From: CAZHJK01 sp964533275 | GTDB lineage: Bacteria > Bacillota > Clostridia > Eubacteriales > Garciellaceae | Length of the DNA: 64,000 bases | Direction of reading: 5' to 3' | NCBI GenBank assembly: GCA_964533275.1 | Contig: CAZHJK010000011.1 | Span: forward strand, 1-64,000 | Shown here: piece after piece, positions 28,490 through 36,630 of the stretch | Numbering within the stretch: position 1 is the stretch's first letter | Layout: every line of letters begins with the position of its first letter | Notes under the pieces: model-generated | Database searches by the model: none | What the model saw: only the letters and a program-made list of their open reading frames with translations | Told to the model about the DNA's origin: nothing | Translations under genes and position numbers: made by a program

Positions 28490-29104
28490 TTAAGGTTGTT
28501 CTAATTGATTTGCCAAAGCTTGTCCCCATGCATCTTCTGCTGCTCCACCTTCAGCTTGTATTGCATCTGATAGTACTTCAAGCTGGAAGCTAGACCATAG
28601 GTCAATATCTGAAACCTCTACACTTTCAAGGAGTATAGCTGTCTTAATACCTGGCTGCACGATGTCTATGTGGTAGAAGTATCCATTGTCGAAAATCCAG
28701 TTGCTATCCCATCCGTCTATAAGATGTAATGTTATAGTGCCGTCGTCTGGAGATGTTATGGTTACTATATTGCTACTTGGGTCTAGGGACATATTACCAG
28801 CTAATGTTCCTTCATTTGTTCTAAAGGTAGGTACTAGCATAACTCGGATGTAGGCGTCTACCTCATGGGGATTATTTACATTTAGTACTTCAACTATTTT
28901 ACTTGTAACATCTTCATCAGGTGTAAGTATTTCCGTGTTATCTGAATCCTCATTATTTTCAATGATTGTTGTGGTGAGGACTCCAGGTACAAAGGAATTT
29001 ACTTTCGCTTGGCTTTCAGTAGAAAGTAAGGCATAGGTTGCACCTGTCATAGCTAGGATAACAACTAATACATATGAAATGATTATAATAGTTTTTTTAT
29101 TCAT
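28490..29104 (-). CDS. TasA/camelysin-like SipW-dependent secreted protein 3
   Basis: Protein of 204 residues with the same signal architecture (MNKKTIIIISYVLVVIL, then TYALLSTESQAKVNSFVPG). It is slightly divergent at the cleavage motif: LST in place of FTD. The mature part contains DAYIRVMLVPTF and VQPGIKTAILLESV, alignable with the proteins at 26659 and 27337. The start ATG touches the stop of the vWA adhesin gene, so translation is coupled. Similar proteins are called alternate signal-mediated exported proteins. Confidence 0.83.
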   Translation of the reverse strand: MNKKTIIIISYVLVVILAMTGATYALLSTESQAKVNSFVPGVLTTTIIENNEDSDNTEILTPDEDVTSKIVEVLNVNNPHEVDAYIRVMLVPTFRTNEGTLAGNMSLDPSSNIVTITSPDDGTITLHLIDGWDSNWIFDNGYFYHIDIVQPGIKTAILLESVEVSDIDLWSSFQLEVLSDAIQAEGGAAEDAWGQALANQLEQP

Positions 29105-31371
29105 TAGTTGTCACCTCCTATAAATTTGTTTATTACCCAATCAATGCTGGTAAGCCATTTTATGGGTTTTGATTTATTTTCAAAGCTAGTCACTGCAAGA
29201 TCTTTATTGATATCATGGTCACCATTTTCATCCATTCCAAGAGTATCACTAATTAGTACGGCTCCCACTGGATCGTATTGCCATGACCAGTCTGTTTTTT
29301 CTTCTACCTCATAATATCCCTTTGGTAGATTAATAATTTCTCTAGTTTCAGTTGAACCATTAATTACTCTTATGGTTTCGTAGAAGGTCTTTACTAGAGT
29401 TGTCTTTCCCATATCTTCGAATTGCTTAATCTCAAAGACAAAGGTCTGATTAGGATCATGCTGCCCCTCACCATCATCAATTGTCTTTTTAATGGTCAGA
29501 GTACCTGGGATTACAATTACAGTATAGGTGCCTTCAACTATTTTTTCTGTTGCTAATGTTCCAACTGCTGGATGATAGGTATCATCGGGATTAACTATAT
29601 AATCTATTGGTGTTGCTGTGATAGTAAGATCATAATCTGTAGTATTTTCTGGTTTATCATTATCTGCGTAATCTGGATCCCAAGTGTAATCTAGCATTCC
29701 GTTTGGATAGTCGTAGTTGACTAATTCCTCCTCTATCATTTCGCCTTGTGCTGTTGACTTACTACGAGGGATACCTTCTCCTAGGAATATGGTATCTTCT
29801 ATATCTGTAATGTTCAGCTTAAAGGGCACATTTACCAATGGATTTGGGAAGCTACCAACTTTAATTTCATCATCTTCTTGATTTATTACATATACAGCTG
29901 AAATATTTTTAATATTAGTTGGGATATTATTGCCTCCAATAAAGTCTGGTTTAGGTTTTATATAAAGACTACCTTGAAAAACTACTTCATCTCCTGCTCC
30001 TTCAGAAGTTTCTGGAGCAATCATCTGTGGGGGCCACTCCATATACACCCCATTAGTATCAGTTTTTAAGGTCCCGGTGTTATTACCAATAGTAAGTGTA
30101 TCTCCAATATCTAACACATTTCCTTCATCATCTACAACATCAAATCTTTGATCAATATAATCTCTTACAACTGCATTTTCTAGTGTTTCACCTAATTGCT
30201 CTGAGATTTCTCCAAAGATGTCACTTAAGCCTTGGAAGGTATCTGTAGTTTTATAATGATTTTCGCTTCCGTTTGGAAGTGGATCATTTGGTACGGGACT
30301 AAAGCCACCTGGCAACGTTCCAGGATATGGATTATTACTAGATACATTCCACATATGTGGATCTAAAGCATTAGCCTTATCATATATTCCTATAGTATAA
30401 ATGATTGTGCCATGTATACCTTTAAGGCTATCAGCAAAACCATATTCACTACTCCCATTACCCCAATTAGAATGACCAGCTATTAGTAAGACATAGCGTG
30501 GGCGAGTGGGTGAACCTAGGGAATTGAATTTACTTAAGGCTACAGATAAACCATTATCTACAGCAACTCGACTGCTAGGGTTAAAAGCATCTATTTCATT
30601 TTCTAAATCTGTTTTTTGAGTACCTACGGTTAACCAATCTGTAGAGGTTGTCCCACTGGGTTTAGAGTTTATGACTACCATTTTGCTGGTAGGAGCGATT
30701 TGTGCTAAGTTATCCACAAAATCTTTAGCTGCTGTCTTTAAACCATTTTCTACAGTATTATCGCCTGAAGACATATCCATATTGCCATTTAAACTACTAG
30801 AATTATCTAAGATTAGAACTATGTCTCCAGCTCCATCACTTGTTACAATATTAGAAGTTGCTTCTGCAGTTAGATCAATTTTAAATATTTGTCTTCCATC
30901 AGCATCTGAAGCACCAAATACACTAGCTGTTTTACTTAGTATTAAGCCGTTTTCTTCCGGGTCAACATATTCTAATGGTTCAGATGAATTAATTTGCATT
31001 ATAGATTGTAAAATGGGAAAACCAAATGTTGAGTATGGTTTCCAAACCTCTTGTTCTTCTTTCTTTATTTCTTCTTCTTGAGTTTGCATGTCGGAATTTT
31101 CAATAGGAATTTCTTCATTATCTTCCTCTGGATCTTCAACAATTTCTTCTTCTGGGAGATTCTCTATAGGAGATGAATTTTCAGGTTCTTCTTCTAGATT
31201 TTCTTCCTCAGGTTCAGTTAATTGTGATGATATTTCATTTAATGGACTATCTGTTTCCTGTGCTATAGCTACTAATGAAGAGGTTCCCAATGATATAAGT
31301 AGTAACAATGTTGTAACTATGCTAGTAATTTTTTTGTAATTTACTAATTTCTTGAACTTTCTAAATTTCAT
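29104..31371 (-). CDS. Secreted vWA-domain adhesin / pilus-tip-like protein
   Basis: Surface protein of 755 residues and first gene of the matrix operon. Order: signal peptide (about 1-38), strongly acidic Glu/Pro-rich linker (about 45-108), von Willebrand A domain from about 180 with the MIDAS start LILDNSSSL (Asp189, Ser191, Ser193), beta-rich region, then a SpaA/Cna-B-like domain (about 620-720: LTIKKTIDD, FVFEIKQ, LPKGYYEVEEKT). It resembles pilus tip adhesins but lacks an LPXTG signal at the C terminus, so it may stay attached through the fibre proteins. The two riboswitches at 31474-31768 lie in its leader. Confidence 0.85.
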   Translation of the reverse strand: MKFRKFKKLVNYKKITSIVTTLLLLISLGTSSLVAIAQETDSPLNEISSQLTEPEEENLEEEPENSSPIENLPEEEIVEDPEEDNEEIPIENSDMQTQEEEIKKEEQEVWKPYSTFGFPILQSIMQINSSEPLEYVDPEENGLILSKTASVFGASDADGRQIFKIDLTAEATSNIVTSDGAGDIVLILDNSSSLNGNMDMSSGDNTVENGLKTAAKDFVDNLAQIAPTSKMVVINSKPSGTTSTDWLTVGTQKTDLENEIDAFNPSSRVAVDNGLSVALSKFNSLGSPTRPRYVLLIAGHSNWGNGSSEYGFADSLKGIHGTIIYTIGIYDKANALDPHMWNVSSNNPYPGTLPGGFSPVPNDPLPNGSENHYKTTDTFQGLSDIFGEISEQLGETLENAVVRDYIDQRFDVVDDEGNVLDIGDTLTIGNNTGTLKTDTNGVYMEWPPQMIAPETSEGAGDEVVFQGSLYIKPKPDFIGGNNIPTNIKNISAVYVINQEDDEIKVGSFPNPLVNVPFKLNITDIEDTIFLGEGIPRSKSTAQGEMIEEELVNYDYPNGMLDYTWDPDYADNDKPENTTDYDLTITATPIDYIVNPDDTYHPAVGTLATEKIVEGTYTVIVIPGTLTIKKTIDDGEGQHDPNQTFVFEIKQFEDMGKTTLVKTFYETIRVINGSTETREIINLPKGYYEVEEKTDWSWQYDPVGAVLISDTLGMDENGDHDINKDLAVTSFENKSKPIKWLTSIDWVINKFIGGDN

Positions 31372-31463
31372 TGGTTTTTCACCACCTTCCTAATTTTTTA
31401 ATTCTTTGCTGTAGAAACTTAAACTTTTCATGGGCATTCATCCTTTTTTATTTTTAATTAAGT

Positions 31464-31495
31464 AAATAAAAAAGCTGCCAAATATATTTGGCAGC
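31464..31495 (-). terminator. Terminator of the proximal c-di-GMP riboswitch
   Basis: GCTGCCAAA...TTTGGCAGC (31474-31495) is a perfect palindrome followed on the minus strand by TTTTTT. Its 5' arm is shared with the 3' edge of the aptamer, so ligand binding could compete with terminator formation. Confidence 0.85.
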
Positions 31496-31572
31496 TGAAC
31501 CGTCGTAGTATAAATACCTTAGACTTCAAACTTTGCGTCCTTATCTTTCGATAAGTTTGCCTTTATCAAATT
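31487..31572 (-). ncRNA. Cyclic di-GMP-I (GEMM-I) riboswitch, proximal copy
   Basis: Read on the minus strand: GGCAAAC, a stem capped by the GAAA tetraloop (TTATCGAAAGATAA), then GGACGCAAAG, AGTCTAAGG and TACGACGGTTCAGCTGCC. These are the hallmark joining regions and tetraloop of the GEMM-I aptamer. It lies about 115 bases upstream of the vWA adhesin gene and is followed by its own terminator, so it controls read-through into the matrix operon. Confidence 0.92.
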
Positions 31573-31656
31573 TAGATTTATTATATTATTTTAGAATTTA
31601 ATATTTTATACTAATTCCTCCTTTCATACACTATTAACACTTAGTTAAAGTGCTTA

Positions 31657-31693
31657 ATAAAAAACCAAAAGCTGCCAAAATTAATTTGGCAGC
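31657..31693 (-). terminator. Terminator of the distal c-di-GMP riboswitch
   Basis: GCTGCCAAA...TTTGGCAGC at 31671-31693, followed on the minus strand by TTTTGGTTTTTT. Same layout as the proximal copy. Confidence 0.8.
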
Positions 31694-31768
31694 TGAACCG
31701 TCATAGTACAAGACTTTAGACTTCGAGCTTTGCGCCCTTATCTTTCGATAAGTTTGCCTTTGTCAAAT
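31684..31768 (-). ncRNA. Cyclic di-GMP-I (GEMM-I) riboswitch, distal copy
   Basis: Minus strand: ACAAAGGCAAAC, TTATCGAAAGATAA, GGGCGCAAAG, AAGTCTAAAG and TATGACGGTTCAGCTGCC. It differs from the proximal copy by scattered substitutions (for example GGGCGC for GGACGC, and the middle linker), so both have probably been kept under selection rather than copied recently. The two aptamers are in series, each with its own terminator. Confidence 0.92.
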
Positions 31769-31960
31769 AAGTAGTATTTAATTCTTACTAAATATATCTA
31801 TTTACTATGCTTAGGAATATATATACACTGGAAATTTTTGTTTAAACACAATTTTTATTAGTTATTAAGTTAACAAGTTTTATTTTGGACTGACACAAAT
31901 GTATGTATGTGGTAATATAATATAAATAACTCTTTGTTTCTTTATGAAAATAAAAACAAA

Positions 31961-32046
31961 CTGAACAGGCGATGGACGCTTTTGCGTTTCATAGTGGCCG
32001 GGCTATCATATGATAGCAGCAGATGATATTTACATCTGTGGGACAG
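31961..32046 (+). ncRNA. NiCo (czcD) riboswitch
   Basis: The sequence CTGAACAGGC, a variable stem, GGCCGGGCT, a second stem, AGCAGATGAT, a third stem closed by ACATCTGTGGGACAG matches the known Co2+/Ni2+-binding czcD aptamer, which forms a four-way junction. Its last helix overlaps the terminator at 32033-32074. It lies 100 bases upstream of a cation diffusion facilitator gene, the usual target of this RNA class. Confidence 0.93.
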
Positions 32047-32074
32047 AATTAATATTGTTCCATAGATGTTTTTT
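32033..32074 (+). terminator. Metal-controlled terminator of the NiCo riboswitch
   Basis: CATCTGTGGGACA (32033-32045) pairs, with two G-U pairs, with TGTTCCATAGATG (32056-32068), followed by TTTTTT. The 5' arm is part of the aptamer, so metal binding should prevent termination (family mechanism). Confidence 0.88.
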
Positions 32075-32145
32075 ATTTAATATGAAAAGTTACTTTCGTA
32101 TTAAATAAAAAACTTCTTATAGAATCATTTGGAGGTATATTATTT

Positions 32146-33048
32146 ATGAAAAAAGAAAATCAACAATTTAATAATCAGCAAATTGCAATGAGGATATCAA
32201 CAGCCACTATTATTGTTAATCTAGTGCTATCAATATTAAAGTTTTTTGCGGGAATATTAGCTAATTCAGGAGCAATGATATCAGATGCAGTTCATTCAGC
32301 ATCAGATGTATTCAGTACATTTATTGTAATTATAGGAGTAAATATTTCTAATAAAAAGTCAGATGAGAAGCATCAATATGGGCATGAACGGTTAGAATGT
32401 GTTGCAGCTATTATATTAGCAATTATTTTATTAGCTACTGGAATAGGCATAGGGCTTAACGGACTGAATAAAATTTTTAATAAAAATTATGGAAAGCTTC
32501 TGATTCCAGGGCTTTTAGCATTAATTACGGCAATAGTATCTATTATTATAAAAGAATGGATGTATTGGTATACAAGGGCAGCTGCTAAAAGGATTAATTC
32601 TGGTGCTCTTATGGCAGATGCTTGGCACCACCGTTCTGATGCACTGTCATCAGTAGGTAGTTTTATTGGTATTTTTGGTGCTAGACTTGGGTTTCCTATT
32701 CTTGATCCAATCGCCAGTGTTATTATATGTTTATTTATTGGTAAAGCAGCATTTGATATTTTTAAGGATTCTATAGAAAAATTAGTAGATAAATCCTGTA
32801 ATGAAGAAGTTGTTAAGTTAATGAGGAAGGTAATTTTAGAGCAAGAGGGAGTACTTGGTATTGATGAAATAAAAACCAGAATGTTTGGTTCAAAAGTATA
32901 TGTTGATATTGAAATTGCTGCTGATGGAAGCAAATCACTAAATGATACCCATGACATTGCAGAAGCAGTTCATAACTCCATTGAAAAGGAGTTTTCAATG
33001 GTTAAACATTGTATGGTACATGTAAACCCTAGAGATTACAGGAAATAA
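32146..33048 (+). CDS. Cation diffusion facilitator (CzcD/ZitB-like) metal exporter
   Basis: CDF exporter of 300 residues with six membrane helices. The metal-site motifs are present: ISDAVHSASDVF in helix 2 and ADAWHHRSDALSS in helix 5, followed by a C-terminal cytoplasmic domain that ends in HCMVHVNP. It should export divalent metal ions in exchange for protons; the NiCo riboswitch in its leader points to cobalt and nickel. GGAGG precedes the ATG, and a terminator follows the gene, so it is monocistronic. Confidence 0.93.
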   Translation: MKKENQQFNNQQIAMRISTATIIVNLVLSILKFFAGILANSGAMISDAVHSASDVFSTFIVIIGVNISNKKSDEKHQYGHERLECVAAIILAIILLATGIGIGLNGLNKIFNKNYGKLLIPGLLALITAIVSIIIKEWMYWYTRAAAKRINSGALMADAWHHRSDALSSVGSFIGIFGARLGFPILDPIASVIICLFIGKAAFDIFKDSIEKLVDKSCNEEVVKLMRKVILEQEGVLGIDEIKTRMFGSKVYVDIEIAADGSKSLNDTHDIAEAVHNSIEKEFSMVKHCMVHVNPRDYRK

Positions 33049-33066
33049 TATTAAAATTTTTATTAT

Positions 33067-33099
33067 ATTCCCTATGCTAGTGAGATAGGGGATTTTTTT
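33067..33099 (+). terminator. Intrinsic terminator after the CDF gene
   Basis: ATTCCCTAT (33067-33075) pairs with ATAGGGGAT (33085-33093), followed by TTTTTT. Confidence 0.85.
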
Positions 33100-33220
33100 A
33101 GGATAAAGAAGGAATAACTTCTAAAATATAGAAGATTATTAACATAACAATAAAAATAAATATTTATAATTATTCTGGTGTTAAAAATAATAAATTAATT
33201 AAATTAATGGGGGCTAAGAT

Positions 33221-34324
33221 ATGGGAAAATCAAAGGTATATTTTACTACTATGCACGCAACATTAAAAGAAAATTTGCAACAAAAGCTATATCGTCTAAT
33301 AAAAACAGCAGGAGTAGAACAAATAGATTTTAAAAACAAATATACTGCAATAAAAATTCATTTTGGTGAGCCGGGTAATTTAGCATATTTACGTCCTAAT
33401 TATGCAAGAACCGTTGTGGATATTGTAAAAGAGCTAAATGGAAAACCTTTTTTGACTGATTGTAATACTCTATATGTTGGGGGTAGAAAAAATGCACTTG
33501 ATCATATAGAGTCTGCTTATATGAATGGATTTTCCCCCTTCTCTACGGGATGTCATATATTGATCGGAGATGGGTTGAAGGGTACCGATGAAGCTCTGGT
33601 TCCAGTTGATGGTGGAACATATGTAAAAGAGGCTAAAATCGGGCGTGCAATCATGGATGCAGATATAATTATTTCCTTAAGTCATTTTAAGTGTCACGAG
33701 GCAACTGGAATTGGTGGTGCTTTGAAAAATATAGGCATGGGTTGTGGTTCACGGGCTGGAAAGATGGAGATGCATAGTAGTGGGAAACCATATATAAAGG
33801 AAGAAAAATGTATAAGCTGTGGTATGTGTGTTAAAAACTGTGCACATGATGCAATTAGTATTACTTCTAGTGCTGTTATTGACCAGAACATTTGTGTAGG
33901 ATGCGGTCGTTGTATAGGTATCTGTCCACAGGATGCTGTTCGTGCAGCACATGATGAAGCTTTCAATATTTTAAATAAAAAAATTGTAGAATATTCATGT
34001 GCAGTGCTCAAAGGTCGTCCGCATTTTCATGTGAGTCTAGTTATTGATGTATCTCCCTTCTGTGACTGTCATCGGGAAAATGATATTCCTATTGTTCCAG
34101 ATGTAGGAATGTTTGCTTCTTTTGATCCTGTTGCATTAGATATTGCATGTTCGGATGCAGTAAATAGACAACCTGCTATAAAGGGCAGTCTTCTCGATAA
34201 AAATGGACATAAACATAAAGATCACTTTACAGATGTAAGTCCGGAAACAGACTGGAAGGTTGCAATTGATTATGCAGTAGAGATGAACTTAGGCAGAAAG
34301 GAATATGAATTAATCACTATATAA
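33221..34324 (+). CDS. DUF362 protein with two [4Fe-4S] ferredoxin motifs
   Basis: Protein of 367 residues. The DUF362 region (about 45-185 and again at 270-345) has the typical IKIHFGEPGN, LSHFKCHEATGIGGALKNIGMG and FDPVALDIACSDAV. Two clusters sit in the middle: CISCGMCVKNC and CVGCGRCIGICP. Such proteins are common in anaerobes and are thought to handle electrons or cofactors; no reaction is established. It stands alone, with a GGGG-type site ahead of the ATG. Confidence 0.88.
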   Translation: MGKSKVYFTTMHATLKENLQQKLYRLIKTAGVEQIDFKNKYTAIKIHFGEPGNLAYLRPNYARTVVDIVKELNGKPFLTDCNTLYVGGRKNALDHIESAYMNGFSPFSTGCHILIGDGLKGTDEALVPVDGGTYVKEAKIGRAIMDADIIISLSHFKCHEATGIGGALKNIGMGCGSRAGKMEMHSSGKPYIKEEKCISCGMCVKNCAHDAISITSSAVIDQNICVGCGRCIGICPQDAVRAAHDEAFNILNKKIVEYSCAVLKGRPHFHVSLVIDVSPFCDCHRENDIPIVPDVGMFASFDPVALDIACSDAVNRQPAIKGSLLDKNGHKHKDHFTDVSPETDWKVAIDYAVEMNLGRKEYELITI

Positions 34325-34343
34325 TAATACAGAGGATAAATTT

Positions 34344-34388
34344 AAATATTGATCTCACAAATATTAGTTTGAGGGATCAATATTTATG
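34344..34388 (+). terminator. Probable terminator after the DUF362 gene
   Basis: AAATATTGATC (34344-34354) pairs with GATCAATATTT (34375-34385), with an inner CAAA/TTTG pairing. The T-run is short, so efficiency is uncertain. Confidence 0.6.
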
Positions 34389-34440
34389 AAAACATTATTT
34401 AAAGACATATAAGATAAAGAAAGCGTCGTGGTGGATAGAG

Positions 34441-34632
34441 TAATAAATAAAGTTACACATTCCTCCGGTGGCATTGATGGATAATACCGACAATTCATTC
34501 CAATGTAAATTCTAAAGCTTGAAGAACTCGCTACGCTCAAACAATTCAAGCTTTTTAACGAATTTACATCTCCATTCATTGGGTATTATGACCATCAGCT
34601 GCCAAGTCGTCTTTTTGTAAGTTTATTTATTA
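34441..34632. repeat. Large nested palindrome, possible MITE-like element
   Basis: Inverted arms, from outside in: TAATAAATAAAGTTAC (34441-34456) with 34617-34632 (15 of 16 match), TGATGGATAATACC (34475-34488) with 34582-34597 (a 2-base interruption), TGTAAATTC (34504-34512) with 34560-34568, AAAGCTTGAA (34514-34523) with 34545-34554. The loop reads GAACTCGCTACGCTCAAACA. It codes for nothing and could fold into one long hairpin. Its origin as a non-autonomous mobile element is an inference; I see no target duplication. Confidence 0.65.
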
Positions 34633-34862
34633 TTATTAGTCAGGTTCTCATGTCACCCTAGGGCATTGTTATTACGAGCAAGTTTGGTATTTTGGGTTTT
34701 GACTTTTGTATTTCTCATGGGTCTAGGTCTAAGATCCTTCATTATATTCAGTATGACTGCCTAACGGGATAAAATATTTCATAAAGCGACGACTTAATGG
34801 AGCCCTTTTTATCCTTATCAGGTTTACCTATATAAAATAGGGCGACATTTGCGGAGGAGTAT

Positions 34863-34985
34863 ATGAAGATATTTTATCTCTATAATGTAAATTCAACAAT
34901 GAATAATTTATCCTATACGACAATGACGCCTTTTTTTAATTTTATTCATAATAAAGAAATTCCAAGAAAGGGGTATTGTTCATGA
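34863..34985 (+). CDS. Possible 40-residue small protein or leader ORF
   Basis: ATG 34863 follows a strong GGAGG at 34853-34857 and opens a 40-codon frame (MKIFYLYNVNSTMNNLSYTT...) whose TGA overlaps the ATG of the next gene at 34982. The overlap suggests translational coupling. The composition is Asn/Tyr/Phe-rich with no recognisable domain, so it may be spurious. Confidence 0.3.
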   Translation: MKIFYLYNVNSTMNNLSYTTMTPFFNFIHNKEIPRKGYCS

Positions 34986-35245
34986 TTACTATATTTAACA
35001 GAAAAGAATTAATTGTAACTTTTTCTATGAAGCAGCAAGCAAAAGTGAGGGATATGCTAAATACCAATAAAATTGAGTACATATTAAAAACAATTAACAG
35101 AAATGGTCCTTCTTTATTTAGTAATTCAAGAGCTAGATTTGGAACATTTGGTCAAAATATGGATTTAGCATATGAATATATCTTTTATGTTCATAAGGAT
35201 GATTATTCCAAAGCTCAAGCTATCATGTCAGGAAAAATTAAATGA
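34982..35245 (+). CDS. Small conserved-looking protein, function unknown
   Basis: Protein of 87 residues starting MITIFNRKELIVTFSM. I use ATG 34982, 9 bases behind AAGGGG, rather than TTG 34976. A beta-alpha-beta layout is suggested: ELIVTFSMKQQAKVRDMLNT, IEYILKT, YEYIFYVHKDDYSKAQAIM. That is reminiscent of the small DUF2007-type putative signalling proteins, with which I would compare it first. No membrane segment or catalytic motif is visible, and no function can be assigned. Confidence 0.6.
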   Translation: MITIFNRKELIVTFSMKQQAKVRDMLNTNKIEYILKTINRNGPSLFSNSRARFGTFGQNMDLAYEYIFYVHKDDYSKAQAIMSGKIK

Positions 35246-35742
35246 TAATTACTTGTATTAAACTTTTCATAATAAAAAATAAGTAGCCGATTGTTTGTAT
35301 AATCAACAAACCAATCGGCTACTCACCATACCCTATTTGATACAATAACATACATAATCTAATACTCATTCAATCCTCTCAATCGTAAACATAACGCTTT
35401 TATACCTAAATAATAATAAACGAAATTTACAAACATTTAATTTTTATTACTGATTCTAGAAGGTTTAGTAATGTTTAAAAAGATAATGCTAACTTTCAGC
35501 TGTAAAATGGTAATGATTTAATTTAACGCAGAAAACTAAATCATGTTGAAAATAACTTAACAACTAATTAATATCAGGTAATAAAAAAACCCAACTTCAT
35601 AACGAACTACTGAATACCAAATACTTGATAAATCTGTAATTAATGAATAGGGTATGTGGGAAGATATGTCTATTGCTTTCTTCCGTAGTTCTATTATAGC
35701 ACATATATTTAAAAATAGAAATAGAATTTTATGGAAACCTAA
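35246..35742. other. Intergenic region with strong hairpin and a distant inverted repeat
   Basis: About 500 AT-rich bases without a gene. A strong hairpin lies at 35282-35323. CATACCCTATT (35327-35337) and its complement AATAGGGTATG (35646-35656) bracket about 310 bases of featureless AT-rich DNA that may be a decayed insertion. Confidence 0.45.
35268..35323 (-). terminator. Strong hairpin, terminator for minus-strand transcription
   Basis: AGTAGCCGATTG (35282-35293) pairs with CAATCGGCTACT (35312-35323), extended by TTTGT/ACAAA. Only the minus-strand direction has a T-rich tail (TTATTTTTTATT), so it probably ends transcripts coming from the MBL gene at 35743. Confidence 0.55.
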
Positions 35743-36429
35743 TTATTCTTTATATATGATTTGGTTCTCTTCCCTAATGTTTATAAGAGTTGTATTTTGC
35801 AAATCAATATGTTGCTCTAAATCCTTATAAAAATCATATTGTCCAAAGGAGTGCATAGGCATGACAAACTTAGGCTGCACGGTCTTAATAAAATAATTAA
35901 TGGCTAAGTAAGCATATTCCTCTAATCTTGGATCTACGGGAACAAATGCAAAGTCAATAGACTTATCCTTAAATAAATCAACTTCTTTTTTAAAATCAAC
36001 TTCTTCAACCTTTCGTTCTTCAGGGGTCATCCGCTTCCAATGCCACCAATTCAAATCTCCACTATGAAAGTAGTTTTTATTATTTAGGGTTACCATATAG
36101 GAATTACCTAAGTCGGTAGTTCCATAGGTAGAAATATTAACATCATTAATGATGTTGCTTTCATAGTTATCTATTAATGATAAATTCTTTATATTGGTAT
36201 CTGCAATCTTAGGAGCAATATCCTTGCTAAAAATAAAATAGGCATTTTCTTGTGGGTAAAGATTTTTCATGGAATCTAGCACAAAATGATCTCCATGGGA
36301 ATGGCTAGCAAATACATAGATATTTTTCATTTCCTTATTTAGATCCATTGGCAAAATAGAATCAAAAACCAATATGTCATTTTTGTCCTCTACAATAAAT
36401 CCACTATGGGATAAATGTTTTATCAGCAT
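35743..36429 (-). CDS. Metallo-beta-lactamase-fold hydrolase (UlaG-like)
   Basis: Protein of 228 residues with the MBL metal site HSHGDH at about 43-48, later metal ligands in FHSGDLNWWHW (His/Asp) and a His in MPMHSFG. It starts LIKHLSHSGF like the UlaG/L-ascorbate-6-P lactonase branch, whose members cut phosphodiester or lactone bonds. ATG 36429 has GAGGTGA upstream; GTG 36438 would overlap that site. It is a single minus-strand gene. The substrate is unknown. Confidence 0.85.
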   Translation of the reverse strand: MLIKHLSHSGFIVEDKNDILVFDSILPMDLNKEMKNIYVFASHSHGDHFVLDSMKNLYPQENAYFIFSKDIAPKIADTNIKNLSLIDNYESNIINDVNISTYGTTDLGNSYMVTLNNKNYFHSGDLNWWHWKRMTPEERKVEEVDFKKEVDLFKDKSIDFAFVPVDPRLEEYAYLAINYFIKTVQPKFVMPMHSFGQYDFYKDLEQHIDLQNTTLINIREENQIIYKE

Positions 36430-36630
36430 CTCAATCACCTCATATTTTAATGTTACTATAAACTTACCCCAAAATAAAGAAAGATAAGCATATGAGAGAT
36501 GGAAAAGTAATAATTTGAAAAAAATAAAGGTGATTGGATTATTAAATAGAATATATATGGGATATAATTTTATGGATTATTTAAATAGAATTATTGTAAA
36601 AACAAAGAAAATAAAATAATGGAGGATATC

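Larger units (their letters stand above)
31372..32145. other. Regulatory intergenic region with three riboswitches
   Basis: The 774 bases without a gene hold, on the minus strand, two c-di-GMP-I riboswitches with terminators for the matrix operon and, on the plus strand, a NiCo riboswitch with terminator for the CDF exporter. The divergent promoters must lie between about 31770 and 31960, which is AT-rich; I could not name convincing -35/-10 pairs. Confidence 0.85.
34325..34981. other. Intergenic region with a terminator-like stem and a 192-base palindrome
   Basis: About 650 bases. In order: a terminator-like stem (34344-34385), a large nested palindrome (34441-34632), an AT-rich stretch that includes a degenerate GAAGGATCT-type intergenic repeat near 34723-34757, and a possible 40-codon ORF (34863-34985). 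No longer gene is evident. Confidence 0.6.

Noticed and set aside
31400..31800. CRISPR-like repeat pair
   Set aside because: Only two long similar units exist; they are the tandem c-di-GMP-I riboswitches, not repeats with spacers.
34364..34579. 71-codon minus-strand frame across the palindrome
   Set aside because: It lies inside the nested inverted repeat, has no ribosome binding site and no protein-like composition.
34976..34981. TTG 34976 as start of the 87-residue protein
   Set aside because: Spacing to AAGGGG is too short; ATG 34982 fits better.
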